From: Terrimicrobium sacchariphilum
Lineage (GTDB): Bacteria; Verrucomicrobiota; Verrucomicrobiia; Chthoniobacterales; Terrimicrobiaceae
Assembly (NCBI RefSeq): GCF_001613545.1
Contig: NZ_BDCO01000002.1
Location: 248,001 to 312,000, forward strand
Direction: 5' to 3'
Length of the DNA: 64,000 nucleotides
Positions 6,693-16,021 of this stretch are shown in pieces. The translations under genes and the position numbers were made by a program. How positions within the stretch are numbered: position 1 is the stretch's first letter; each line of letters starts with the position of its first letter. The notes beneath the pieces are model-generated. The model made no database searches. It saw only the letters and a program-made list of their open reading frames with translations, and was not told the origin of the DNA.

Positions 6693-9380
6693 ATGCAGTT
6701 TCCCCTAACGCCTCCATATCGTTGCCGCCTGACGAAATCTCCTGTCGCGGCGGTACTTAAGCCAGCCTCTCTGGCCGCGTGCATCGTTGCGCTAATGGGT
6801 CAATCCCTAAACGCCTCCTCGGTGACCTGGGATGGTGGGGGAGCCAATGCCCTGTGGGGAACGGCTAATAACTGGGATACGAATACTCTCCCAGCCAGCG
6901 TGGATGACATCACCTTTGGTTCGGGCTTTACCTCGGGTAGTCCCAGCCTCGGAGGTGTGAGCTACACCGTCAACTCACTCACCTTCAACGGCTCCACGGC
7001 GATCTCGCTTGTGACTGGTGGCGGATCTCCGACCATCACCTTGACCTCGGGTTTGTTGACGAAGTCGACGACGGCAGCTGTAACGATCGCGCCTAACATC
7101 CTGCTGGGAGCGAATGGGAGTTGGAGCAACTCCTCCACGCCGTCGGCAAATGCTCTCAAGGTGACCGGGGTGATCTCCGATGGGGCGGCATCCTATGGTT
7201 TGACTCTCAGTGGAGGCGGACGGGTGGAACTCTACGCGAATAATACATTCGACGGGGGAGTGACGGCGAATTCCGTGAACCTCGGCGTGTATAATAATGG
7301 AGCATTGGGAACCGGTGCGCTTACGGTGCAGGGCGCCTCGGCGGTGTTTTTCACCGCAGGAACGGTTGCAAATAACATTGTCTTCAACAGCCCCAGCGGC
7401 TTCACCGGGCTATATTCCGGTTCTTACACGTCGGCGACGAACAATTTCTCGACGACCTTCACCGGCAGCATCACCGGGGCGATGAACAACCAGCAACTCC
7501 GTGTGGGTGGGAACGGACGGACATGGGTTTTTGGAACGATCAACCTTACGGGCATGCAGTCGGCGGGCCTCCAATTGGTGCCGGAGGAAGCATCGAGCAG
7601 TTCGTCGTATATCTTTTCGTCGACGCCGACTCTTAGCAATGGCCGCATCCTGCTTGGCGCGACCTCTGCGGCCGGAGCTCAGGGTAATCTCCTCGTCAAC
7701 GCCGCCACGACCTTCAATGTGACTCGTATCACACAAAACAGCGGTGGCGGCAGGGACACGATTGGCGGCATCCACACGTCCGGCACAGCGACGTTCTCGC
7801 AGTCAGAGGGCATCCTGCTCAATGATGTGACGGCCGGACAGGTCAACCTGATCTCGCTGAATTCCGGAGCGACCACGGACTTTGCGTCGCTGCTCGATGA
7901 TGGGACGAACTCGGTGGGAGTGACAGTCAACGGTACCTATCGTCAGATCGACACGACCGCATCCGCGGGCCAGGCAAACCCGGTTTACATGACCCAGACT
8001 CCCACGGGCAAGGTGAGGCTAAGCAAGTCCACCGGGAATACTTATGATGGCGGAACAGTGGTTTCCGCCGGGACATTGCTCGTGGCTAATACGAGTGGAT
8101 CGGCCACCGGTACAGGTAGTGTTTCGGTGGAGAGCGGAGCCGTTCTTGGCGGTACGGGTATCATTGCTCCCGGCGGGGCGGGAACCGTGCTGGTGAAATC
8201 CGGAGCCACGCTTGCGCCGGGCGAGGGGATCGGCCAGATCCGCTTCAATGGAGCGGCCACATCGGCGGCGGTGCTTTCCCTTGAGTCTGGAGCGGCATTT
8301 TCGTTCGAACTGGGCGCACCGGGAGTAAGCGATTCCGTGGCGATGTGGAACTACGCGCTCGGCGATCTGGTGCTCAACGGCAATGTTGTCAACTTCACCA
8401 ATCTCGGCGGGCTGGCGGAAGGAACCTATACGCTGTTCTCTTTCTTCTCGGATAGCGGCACGACATTGACGGCGAGCGGGCTGGCGTCGGGGTTGACCAT
8501 CGGAACCGGGCTCGAGTCTTATAGTGGCAGCTACTTCGTATACGGGCCCGACTCGATCAATCTCGTTGTGGCGGTACCGGAGCCATCCACAATTTGGCTG
8601 CTGGTTGCCGTGGGCGTGCTAGGTTTGTGCAAGATGAGGATGACGTCGGTCAGTAATGGACGGAGTGTCGCCTTCGGCTTTCGCAAGGTTAACGGGTTTA
8701 CCCTCATGGAGGTGCTCGCCGCAGTCGCGGTGATCGCGGTGCTCGCCGCGCTGATCCTGCCTGCGATGCAAGGCCTCCGGCAGAAAGGATTGTCCATTCT
8801 TTGTCTCCAGAACCTCCGGACACTGGCTGTTGCCTATAGTCAGTATCGGGCGGATCGGGATGGACTGCCTTTGCCTCGCGGCGTTACCTCCACCGATCCC
8901 GATTCGGAGAACGGCCATAACTTTTCCGGAATCAGCCTGCTGAGGCAGTACTATCAGGGAGGAACCGGGCCTTATGTCTTCACGCCCAGGGGGCAGTACA
9001 TCGAGGTGAAGACGGAGAAGTGCCCGATGTCGGCCATCCGGAAGGAGACCACCACAGCGAACTATAACTTTATAGCGAAGGATAATTACCTGAGCTACAC
9101 GGGAAATAATGCGGTCCGCATGGACCTGTATTTTTCCAATCACTCCAAGACCCCGCTGATGTGGGAAAGCTGGTCGATCAACTGGGGGTCCAATCCGTAC
9201 ATGCCCATGAGGCATTCCGGCAAGGTCAACATGGCATTCCTTGACGGGCATGTGGAAAGCATCCCGGGCACGGATGGCCGACTCTACAAGGGATACATCG
9301 AGTCCATCTACAAGACCGGAACTGTGGATGAGACCAAGCAGGGCAGCGGTATCGCCCTGGCGCGTGAAACCTATCCTTGA
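6693..9380 (+). CDS. Beta-strand-repeat PEP-CTERM protein fused in frame to a prepilin-like H-X9-DG protein
   Basis: 895-residue ORF that reads as two proteins. Residues about 1-45 are an export signal; about 45-625 are Gly/Ser/Thr-rich autotransporter-associated beta-strand repeats (for example NTYDGGTVVSAGTLLV); VPEPST at 628 starts a PEP-CTERM sorting signal with its membrane segment. Instead of stopping after the usual basic tail, translation continues into a type IV prepilin N-terminus (GFTLMEVLAAVAVIAVLAAL from residue 668) and a soluble domain ending with the HSGKVNMAFLDGHVE motif of H-X9-DG prepilin-like proteins. The junction contains ATGA at 8634-8637, which would be a normal stop/start overlap if the upstream frame were shifted by one base. 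A frameshift, sequencing error or true fusion are all possible. The start at 6693 is chosen because the upstream part overlaps the LacI operator. Confidence 0.8.
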   Translation: MQFPLTPPYRCRLTKSPVAAVLKPASLAACIVALMGQSLNASSVTWDGGGANALWGTANNWDTNTLPASVDDITFGSGFTSGSPSLGGVSYTVNSLTFNGSTAISLVTGGGSPTITLTSGLLTKSTTAAVTIAPNILLGANGSWSNSSTPSANALKVTGVISDGAASYGLTLSGGGRVELYANNTFDGGVTANSVNLGVYNNGALGTGALTVQGASAVFFTAGTVANNIVFNSPSGFTGLYSGSYTSATNNFSTTFTGSITGAMNNQQLRVGGNGRTWVFGTINLTGMQSAGLQLVPEEASSSSSYIFSSTPTLSNGRILLGATSAAGAQGNLLVNAATTFNVTRITQNSGGGRDTIGGIHTSGTATFSQSEGILLNDVTAGQVNLISLNSGATTDFASLLDDGTNSVGVTVNGTYRQIDTTASAGQANPVYMTQTPTGKVRLSKSTGNTYDGGTVVSAGTLLVANTSGSATGTGSVSVESGAVLGGTGIIAPGGAGTVLVKSGATLAPGEGIGQIRFNGAATSAAVLSLESGAAFSFELGAPGVSDSVAMWNYALGDLVLNGNVVNFTNLGGLAEGTYTLFSFFSDSGTTLTASGLASGLTIGTGLESYSGSYFVYGPDSINLVVAVPEPSTIWLLVAVGVLGLCKMRMTSVSNGRSVAFGFRKVNGFTLMEVLAAVAVIAVLAALILPAMQGLRQKGLSILCLQNLRTLAVAYSQYRADRDGLPLPRGVTSTDPDSENGHNFSGISLLRQYYQGGTGPYVFTPRGQYIEVKTEKCPMSAIRKETTTANYNFIAKDNYLSYTGNNAVRMDLYFSNHSKTPLMWESWSINWGSNPYMPMRHSGKVNMAFLDGHVESIPGTDGRLYKGYIESIYKTGTVDETKQGSGIALARETYP

Positions 9381-9410
9381 GTCCGGCCTGAACTTTCTTC
9401 CTCTCTTCTC

Positions 9411-9962
9411 ATGAAAACCTCCCTTTCCTTCCTCTTCGCCGGCACTTTTGTTCTCGCAGTCCTCGTTGGCAACTCGCGAGCAGACACCCTGGAGATTGAT
9501 TCTTTCGAAACCCAGCCATTCCAATGGCAGGCGGCCATGGATCAGCCCGACCGGGCTCCCTTTACCAAGGAAGCCTCTGCCCAAAAGATCAAGGAAGGCA
9601 GTGCATCCGCCCGCTGGTCGGTGTCGCAGCGTCCATGGGCCATCATGAAGCATGCGCCCGAGGACTGGAGTTCCTATCAAGCGCTCAGTCTTTGGATCTA
9701 TGCCGACAAGGCGAATGGGCAGGTCCTCAACTTTTGGGTTTATTCCGGCGAAGGAGGGCAAAACTATTATTTCCACAAGCTTGTGGTCGACTGGACGGGC
9801 TGGAAGCAGATCGTGTTGCCACTTTCCGAGTTTCACGCCGTGCGTGATCCCGCAGGCTGGAACAAGGTCACCGGCTTTATGATCTCTGGCAAGGGCGGCG
9901 AGGCTGCCCCGCTGGCTGACAGTGTGCTTTGGCTCGACGATATCAAGCTGGAGTCTCTGTGA
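9411..9962 (+). CDS. Secreted carbohydrate-binding-like protein (CBM11/CIA30-like fold)
   Basis: 183-residue exported protein. A signal peptide (MKTSLSFLFAGTFVLAVLVG, cleavage near NSRA-DT) is followed by a single jelly-roll domain with the pattern IDSFE...KEGSASARWSV...YQALSLWIYAD...VDWTGWKQIVLPLSEF...LWLDDIKLES, which is characteristic of CBM11-like/CIA30-like galactose-binding folds. No catalytic domain is present. It sits 30 bp after the PEP-CTERM/prepilin ORF and overlaps the next gene by 4 bp (GTGA), so it is in the same operon. A sugar-capture or accessory role for the large secreted protein that follows is inferred. Confidence 0.75.
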   Translation: MKTSLSFLFAGTFVLAVLVGNSRADTLEIDSFETQPFQWQAAMDQPDRAPFTKEASAQKIKEGSASARWSVSQRPWAIMKHAPEDWSSYQALSLWIYADKANGQVLNFWVYSGEGGQNYYFHKLVVDWTGWKQIVLPLSEFHAVRDPAGWNKVTGFMISGKGGEAAPLADSVLWLDDIKLESL

Positions 9963-12823
9963 TATCCCTCCTGAGAAATTGTGCCGTGGCAGGGATGATC
10001 TGCCTGGCGGGCTCCATCACTGGGGCATCCCTTTTGTGCGCAGCCGATGTCCTGAATACACCCGAGGATGGCGGACCCGGCGTGTATGGCGGCGGCAAGG
10101 TGGCAAAGCCCTTTATTCCACAGGCGAACGCAAAGGAATTCCCGATTGGCCAGACGGCAAGGATCGTCACCATCGGGGGCGGGGTGCGAGGATTTGGCCT
10201 GCTGGCCGAGTTTCCCGAGGGAGGGCCTCGTCGTATCCTGGTGAGCCGGCAGACGACGATTTCTGCGCAGGAACCCTACATCCCCGCCGCGCTGGCCAGG
10301 GTCTTTGACCCGGCCGGGAATCTTGTTGCAGTGGAGGACTTCAGCACACAGGGGAGTGGCATGGAGACCCGGGCGTTGCAGGTACCGGAGGGTGCCGCGG
10401 GGATCTGGCGTATTTCCTTCTCCGGGGGGAGACAGGGCGACCTTGTTGAGCTTCGATTGCCGCCGACAGATGCCTGGGGAGTGCGCGGTGAAATGGCGTT
10501 AGGGGTCTCTCCGACGACGCCGCGGCCGGGCTATCTGTGGGTGCCGCCTTCGTCGCGGAAGCTGTTCCTCGGCGTGGAGGCGGGAGTGCCTGCCGGGATT
10601 GCGCTGGAATCCCGGGACGGGAAACTGCTTGGCCAGGCGGAAACCCTGGGCAGTGGTCAGAGAAAGGGAAGCATCCTGCTCGATCCAGCCCCAGCCAACC
10701 AGGTGGTAAAGGTCGTACTCCCGCAGACATTTGAGGGAGCCATCGATTTCGAAGGTGCTCCCGGGTTGCTCTGTCCCACTCCGGAGGCGGCGGAACGGCT
10801 TCAAGGTGGCACCGTCGATAGCCATGGCGTGCGGGTGGCTGGTCCCCTCCAGGCCCGGGCCCGCGATTGGATGATCGCAGCTGCTCCAACCCTCGACAGG
10901 GATCCTCATCTCAACTGGCCCGCAGAGGTGCCGGCCGATCTGGCCTCGCCATCAGTCGAGGTGCTCCCTTTTGGGAAATATGGCGGGCTGAATGGTGTGA
11001 TCAGCCTGATGCGCGCCCAGAATGAAAACCTCGATCCGGCAAAGCCCTACTTTGGCATCCCGGCTCCCACCGGATTGCCCACGGATGGAACCGAAACGGA
11101 ATCTTGGATGAATTTTCTGCCTTTCCCGGGTCGGTTTCTCTCACTCTATGACTCGGCGAGCTTCGCCGCGCTCCATGCCTTCCCCGGCAAGCTGAACCCG
11201 GCCTTTCATGACTCGCAGATCCTGAAGCGGGCCATCATGGCCGCCTTCTTCCATCTGACCGCGTTGCAAGGCGATGACCTCATCCGTGACGGCCGGATGA
11301 TTACGCTGCCGTATCCGCTCACGCACACCTTCTTCATCTACGACGGACTGGCCCAGGCCTATCTATCGATCAAGGATGCCCTGCCCGCCGACGCGGGGGA
11401 AATCTGGCGGCAGGGCCTCATGGCTATCGCGGACAAGGCCGCAGATCACCAGGCATACGAATCCAACCAGTGGGCACATGTCCTCAAGGCGCATCTCGAA
11501 ACGTATCTCGCGACTGGAGAGAAGAGGTTCCTCTCCTACTTCGAACGCGGTATGCGAGCCTATCTCGGCGGCGCGTATGGGCCGAACTCGAAGTTCGGCC
11601 AGCATCCGGCCGGATACTTCCTCGAGGAGTATGGACCAGATGGCAACTACGACCGGCTCAATCTCTACAGCCTCGTCGCCTGTTACAATCACTACAAGGG
11701 CATGCCGGGACGCGATGAAACTCTGACCCAGGCGATGAAGCAGGGAATCGAGAAAAACCTCCGCTTCAAGAGCTTCTTCTGGCTGCCGCAGCCGGATGGA
11801 TCTCTACACTCGCCCACGGCACTGAATTGCCGGACCTCGGCGATGTTCTGCCTCAGTGGCTATCCTGGCGAGTTTATCGCCAGGGGGGACTTCCCGCTCG
11901 GCGCATCCCGGTATTACCTCGACAAGGAACCGGCAGAGGGCATCGGGGCTGCTGGTATTACCTCATTCGTAGCCAATACGCCGGATTGGATCGCCCGTAC
12001 GATCCGCCAGGGCGTGGCATGGGGAGGCGCGGAATTCGAGGGTGGAGGCCAGTGGCTGCCTGCACTCGCCCAGGCTTATGGCTCGGGAGTGATCGCGGAG
12101 CCGGAGGCGCTTCCTTTTACCCAAAAGGACAAGACATGGCAGCTCCCCGGGCTGCTGGCGTGGAATCGCGGTGGGATTTATGGACTGACATTTTACGATG
12201 TCGTCGGGGCGCAGCGCAAACTGGTCGGTCACTTTGGTGGTGGGCCGACTGTGCTCTGGACGCCGGCGACCGGCGCGTTTCTCTCCTCCATGCAGCCCGT
12301 GCCCAATGCGGAGGCCGGACATCTCCCGGCCTCGGCCAAGGAAATCGCAAAACCTGAGCAACTCACCTACTCCTGTGTCTTTGGCAAATCGGACAAAGGC
12401 GTATTTTTTGCCAGCGGGTCGGATCGGTCCAACCTGCGGGAATCGCCTGACGGGAGACAGTATTCCATCGTCTCACGCGCCGGCGCACCCATGCTGGCGG
12501 CATTCACCTGGGAGTACGCGTTTGTGGAAAATGGCCTCGACCTCTCAGTGGCGGCAAAGACATTGACTGCTCCTCAGGAGTGTTTTGTGAATCTCCCGAT
12601 TCTCACCAGTCTCGCTACTGCAAAGGTGACGTTGGAAAATCCGCACCGGCTGGTGTTTGCCACCGACCGGGGAAGCGTTGCCATTGAGTGGCCCGAGGCA
12701 GCTGCGGGACGTATTGAGGATTCCATATCTCCCTCCGTGAAGCGACTGGTCGTTCCCATTACGCCTGGAGGAGAGAGTATGACCTTCCGCATTCGCGTTT
12801 CCATACCAGTTGATCCATCATGA
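9959..12823 (+). CDS. Large secreted protein, putative glycan-active enzyme with an alpha/alpha-toroid core
   Basis: 954-residue exported protein of unknown activity. The GTG start at 9959 overlaps the preceding stop (GTGA) and gives a signal peptide ending near LLCA-AD. About residues 25-290 are beta-rich; about 330-640 are helical, with repeated aromatic and Tyr/His-containing helices (for example HTFFIYDGLAQAYLSI, ESNQWAHVLKAHLETYLATG, DGNYDRLNLYSLVACYNHYKG) resembling an (alpha/alpha)6 toroid; the rest is beta-sandwich, the arrangement seen in heparinase-like lyases and some glycosidases. I cannot name the family. It is coupled with a carbohydrate-binding protein before it and an oxidoreductase after it, which supports a polysaccharide substrate. 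No catalytic residue can be assigned with confidence. Confidence 0.65.
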   Translation: MISLLRNCAVAGMICLAGSITGASLLCAADVLNTPEDGGPGVYGGGKVAKPFIPQANAKEFPIGQTARIVTIGGGVRGFGLLAEFPEGGPRRILVSRQTTISAQEPYIPAALARVFDPAGNLVAVEDFSTQGSGMETRALQVPEGAAGIWRISFSGGRQGDLVELRLPPTDAWGVRGEMALGVSPTTPRPGYLWVPPSSRKLFLGVEAGVPAGIALESRDGKLLGQAETLGSGQRKGSILLDPAPANQVVKVVLPQTFEGAIDFEGAPGLLCPTPEAAERLQGGTVDSHGVRVAGPLQARARDWMIAAAPTLDRDPHLNWPAEVPADLASPSVEVLPFGKYGGLNGVISLMRAQNENLDPAKPYFGIPAPTGLPTDGTETESWMNFLPFPGRFLSLYDSASFAALHAFPGKLNPAFHDSQILKRAIMAAFFHLTALQGDDLIRDGRMITLPYPLTHTFFIYDGLAQAYLSIKDALPADAGEIWRQGLMAIADKAADHQAYESNQWAHVLKAHLETYLATGEKRFLSYFERGMRAYLGGAYGPNSKFGQHPAGYFLEEYGPDGNYDRLNLYSLVACYNHYKGMPGRDETLTQAMKQGIEKNLRFKSFFWLPQPDGSLHSPTALNCRTSAMFCLSGYPGEFIARGDFPLGASRYYLDKEPAEGIGAAGITSFVANTPDWIARTIRQGVAWGGAEFEGGGQWLPALAQAYGSGVIAEPEALPFTQKDKTWQLPGLLAWNRGGIYGLTFYDVVGAQRKLVGHFGGGPTVLWTPATGAFLSSMQPVPNAEAGHLPASAKEIAKPEQLTYSCVFGKSDKGVFFASGSDRSNLRESPDGRQYSIVSRAGAPMLAAFTWEYAFVENGLDLSVAAKTLTAPQECFVNLPILTSLATAKVTLENPHRLVFATDRGSVAIEWPEAAAGRIEDSISPSVKRLVVPITPGGESMTFRIRVSIPVDPS

Positions 12824-13845
12824 AACTTTGCACTATCGGCTGCGGAGGGCACTCGAGCGATGTTCATGGCCCCGCCCAGCAAAAGGCGGCCCGGGAGGGG
12901 GCTGTTCATCTCGTCGCGTGTTGTGACTTGAACGAAACGCTGGCAGAGACGTACCGGGCGAGATTTGGTTTCGAGCGGGCCTATACAGATATCCAGACCA
13001 TGATCGACCGGGAGGCTCCGGATGTGCTTTGCCTTATCGTGCCGACGCACGTCACCAGCGATCTGGCGGTCGACATCCTTCGCCAGGGTATCCCTCTGTT
13101 TTTGGAGAAGCCTCCCGGGCTGAGAACGGCGGAGTTGGATCGCATGAGGGCGGCGGCGCATTCCGGAAGAGTGCCGAACCAGGTAGCCTTCAACCGGCGC
13201 TACATGCCCGTGGTCGCACGGACGCATGATATCCTTGAGGCACATCTGCCGCCCGAGGCCGTCCAGCAGATCAACTACGAGATGACACGGTTCGACCGGC
13301 GGGACGCGGATTTTTCGACGACCGCCATTCATGCCATCGACGCCGTGCGCTTCCTGGCGCGAAGCCCCTACCACGAGGTGCAGATCAGCTACCGGGAGAT
13401 GCCTTGGATGGGCGGCGGAGTAGCGGCCTTTACGCTCGATGGCACCTGTGAGAGCGGCACCCAGGTGCGTATCAACATCCAGCCGATCGCGGGCAAGACG
13501 AGTGAGGGCGCCTGCATTCATGCGGCGGAGCACACATTGCGTCTCAGCCTTCTCGGTGCGGACGGGCGTCAGTTCCAAGGCTATCTGGAGCACTGGCAGA
13601 AAGACCGGCTGGCGGAGCGATTTCAGGCGACGGGAGATCTTATCGACCGCAATGGCACCTTTGGCGAGTTCCAGGCTTTTCTCGACGCTGTGCGGGAGGG
13701 CCGTATCCCCCGTCCCGGTCTGGACGATTGCGGTCAGCAGATGGCTTTGATGGAGGCCTTGCGCCGGCGTTTGTCTCGTGTCGATTTTGCAGAATCTCGA
13801 CAGGATTTGCTCGCTCCGGAGTTGATTGTCTCGAGGTTATCGTAA
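12820..13845 (+). CDS. Gfo/Idh/MocA-family oxidoreductase
   Basis: 341-residue NAD(P)-dependent sugar or polyol oxidoreductase. The Rossmann motif GCGGHSS at residues 7-13, the EKPPG motif at 96-100 (family EKP, with the usual catalytic Lys), and the HAIDAVRF stretch near residue 176 follow the family order. The ATG overlaps the previous stop codon (ATGA), so it is translationally coupled to the large secreted enzyme. It probably transforms a sugar released by that system; the substrate cannot be read from sequence. Confidence 0.87.
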   Translation: MKLCTIGCGGHSSDVHGPAQQKAAREGAVHLVACCDLNETLAETYRARFGFERAYTDIQTMIDREAPDVLCLIVPTHVTSDLAVDILRQGIPLFLEKPPGLRTAELDRMRAAAHSGRVPNQVAFNRRYMPVVARTHDILEAHLPPEAVQQINYEMTRFDRRDADFSTTAIHAIDAVRFLARSPYHEVQISYREMPWMGGGVAAFTLDGTCESGTQVRINIQPIAGKTSEGACIHAAEHTLRLSLLGADGRQFQGYLEHWQKDRLAERFQATGDLIDRNGTFGEFQAFLDAVREGRIPRPGLDDCGQQMALMEALRRRLSRVDFAESRQDLLAPELIVSRLS

Positions 13846-13934
13846 GTCTTTTCCCGCCTGGGAACGGGAGGGTCTTCGTGGCGTTTCACGGATTGGCTCT
13901 TTCCAAAAATGAGTTTTTTGGGAAAGAACGACTT

Positions 13935-15032
13935 ATGGTATCCATTCCCAAGAAGGTTCATGCCGTCTATTCCCAAGTGAAGGGGGAGATTCTTTCCGGG
14001 CGATGGGAATCCGGGGCCAAGCTGCCCAAGGAGGCTGATCTTGCGCGGCAGTTTGGCTGTAGTCCTGGCACGGTGGCCAAGGCGCTGGCAGTCCTTGCCC
14101 ATGAGGGACTCGTGGAGCGCCGCGCGCGGGCCGGGACCACGGTTACCTACGGGAAGGGGGACTCGACGGAAAAGGTGCTGGATGCGTACGCCTTTATTTA
14201 TCCCAGCGATCAGCATGAAGGCGTGTGGCGCACGGTGAAGGGCTTTCAGGATGCCGCGACACAAGCTGGTCGGCGCGTGGTCATGTTATCCGCTGGCTCA
14301 GATTATCTGCGGGAAATGGAGATGATCGCCCGGCTATCCGAATTTGACGTACGTGGGGCGGTACTTTTTCCCGTGATCCAGACGCCGGAGGACCAGGTGG
14401 CACTTTCCCGGCTGCTCGTGGAATCGCGGTTCCCGATCGTCCTTGCCGGGATGTATCTGCCCGGGCTGGGGCGCACGGCGGTGACGACGGATGGCTTTCA
14501 CGCGGGGTATACCATGACCCGGCATATGCTCTCCCGAGAGAGGCGGCAGGTGGGATTTTTCTCGAACTATGCCTGGGCGCCTTTCATGCGGGATCGCTAC
14601 CTGGGATATCGGTGGGCTTTGGATGAGGCAGGAATCCCGGAGTCGGCTGATATCGTTTATCTCGATCCGGTGATGACCCCGAATTTCGAAGACCCCCTGG
14701 CCGAGTCGCGGACGATGGCCCGGACCTATTTGCAAAGAGCGGCCGGGAAAGTGGATGCCGTCGTGTGCGCGGATGATCTTCTCGCCCTTGGCTGTATCGA
14801 GGCCGCAGGGGAGCGTGGACTAAAGGTCCCCGGAGATTTGCTGGTTTCCGGCATCGATGATTACAGTTCGCTCCCTCAAATCTCTCAGGTCGAGCTGACG
14901 ACGTACCATATCCCGTTTGAAGAGATGGGGTGCAGGGCGTTCGGTGTTTTGGACACCCTTTTAGGAAAGGAAGCCGATCAGGTCGGCGATGTGCAGTTGC
15001 GAGGTAAACTTGTCATTCGCCGGAGCGCTTAG
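13935..15032 (+). CDS. GntR-type DNA-binding domain fused to a LacI-type sugar-sensing domain, regulator
   Basis: 365-residue transcription factor. Residues about 5-72 are a GntR winged helix (VYSQVKGEILSGRWESGAKLPKEADLARQFG...TVAKALAVL pattern), and about 80-365 are a LacI/PBP1-like effector domain with the usual DAVVCADDLLALG and VSGIDDY segments. The frame is open further upstream but ATG 13935 is preceded by GGAAAGAA at ribosome-binding distance and begins right at the domain. It is 89 bp after the oxidoreductase, same strand, so this locus has two sugar-type regulators: this one and the divergent LacI protein. Its targets are probably local. Confidence 0.9.
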   Translation: MVSIPKKVHAVYSQVKGEILSGRWESGAKLPKEADLARQFGCSPGTVAKALAVLAHEGLVERRARAGTTVTYGKGDSTEKVLDAYAFIYPSDQHEGVWRTVKGFQDAATQAGRRVVMLSAGSDYLREMEMIARLSEFDVRGAVLFPVIQTPEDQVALSRLLVESRFPIVLAGMYLPGLGRTAVTTDGFHAGYTMTRHMLSRERRQVGFFSNYAWAPFMRDRYLGYRWALDEAGIPESADIVYLDPVMTPNFEDPLAESRTMARTYLQRAAGKVDAVVCADDLLALGCIEAAGERGLKVPGDLLVSGIDDYSSLPQISQVELTTYHIPFEEMGCRAFGVLDTLLGKEADQVGDVQLRGKLVIRRSA

Positions 15033-15176
15033 CCAAGGGTTTCATTTTTCCGGCTGTTCTAATAAGGGAGCGCTTGCGCGGCGCGGGATGACTTAATAGC
15101 GTCTGCGGTAGCCGGCATGAGGAAATTCGCTTCTCCAAAGCGAGAAGCGGTCGGTCGGCCATGCACTGATATTTTC

Positions 15177-16007
15177 ATGTCTCAATCCCACGTGCCGAAG
15201 ATCCCGCCCGCTGACAAGCTGATTGCCTGGTTGTACCGATCCGGCCGTCCCGGCCTCGCGGCGACGCTCCTTTGGCAGACTAAAGGCTGTAATCTTTCAT
15301 CTCTTATTCAGTGGCCGGATGCCAGTGGGATGATCTGGACGCTCAATCCCCACGTCGCTATCGACCGTGCGCTGCTGCTTACCGGTCGCCACGATCCCGA
15401 GATCTTCGATATCCTTTCGGCGGAGATCCGTCCGCATGATGTCGTCTGGGACATCGGAGCCAATATTGGCTGCCTGTCTCTTCCGCTGGTTCGTCAGCAC
15501 AAGACGGTGCGCCTCGTCGCCTTCGAACCCTCCCCGGCAGCCGCCCATCAGTTTACCTTGAATGCGGAGCTGAATGGGTTGAAGGCTGAACTTGTCACCA
15601 CGCCCCTGGCCGATTGCCTGCGTGCGGAGTGCCTGCATATCAAGCTTTCGCGAAACTCCGGCCAGAACAGCCTTCGCCCCTGGGAGGAGGTCTCATATGA
15701 CTTCAAGATTCATCTTCTGTGCGAGTCCGCCGCGAGCCTGATGGAGAAGAGCAATCTGCCGGAGCCGAATATCGTCAAACTCGACGTCGAGCAGTTTGAG
15801 GAGGAGGTTCTGCGCGGCATGGAGCCGATCCTGCGCGGCAGCAAACTGCGCCTCCTGATCTTTGAATGCATGCGAAACAATTCCCCGCAGCGATTCCAGG
15901 CGATTTCCGATCTCCTGACCGAATGCGGGTTTCGCGTCGACGAAATCCCTCCCGAACCGGGGAAACCCGTGGAGAATTTTGTCGCCCGCCGGACCGGGCG
16001 GGATTGA
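15177..16007 (+). CDS. FkbM-family methyltransferase
   Basis: 276-residue SAM-dependent methyltransferase of the FkbM type, which commonly O-methylates sugars or cell-surface glycans. The SAM-binding motif is VVWDIGANIGCLSLPL (about residues 84-99), followed by VAFEPSPAAAHQF (motif II) and the IVKLDVEQFEEEVLRGM segment that is diagnostic of FkbM proteins. An upstream in-frame ATG at 15117 would add 20 unrelated residues. It is alone on its strand and converges closely with the calpain-like gene. Confidence 0.85.
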   Translation: MSQSHVPKIPPADKLIAWLYRSGRPGLAATLLWQTKGCNLSSLIQWPDASGMIWTLNPHVAIDRALLLTGRHDPEIFDILSAEIRPHDVVWDIGANIGCLSLPLVRQHKTVRLVAFEPSPAAAHQFTLNAELNGLKAELVTTPLADCLRAECLHIKLSRNSGQNSLRPWEEVSYDFKIHLLCESAASLMEKSNLPEPNIVKLDVEQFEEEVLRGMEPILRGSKLRLLIFECMRNNSPQRFQAISDLLTECGFRVDEIPPEPGKPVENFVARRTGRD

Positions 16008-16021
16008 CGCTTTCTGCCCCC

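Noticed and set aside
8619-9836. 405-codon minus-strand open frame
   Set aside because: Antisense to the prepilin part and the secreted binding protein, without domain or signal.
15985-16002. CCCGCC/GGCGGG hairpin at the end of the FkbM gene
   Set aside because: Lies inside coding sequence, short stem, no T-tract; likely chance in GC-rich DNA.
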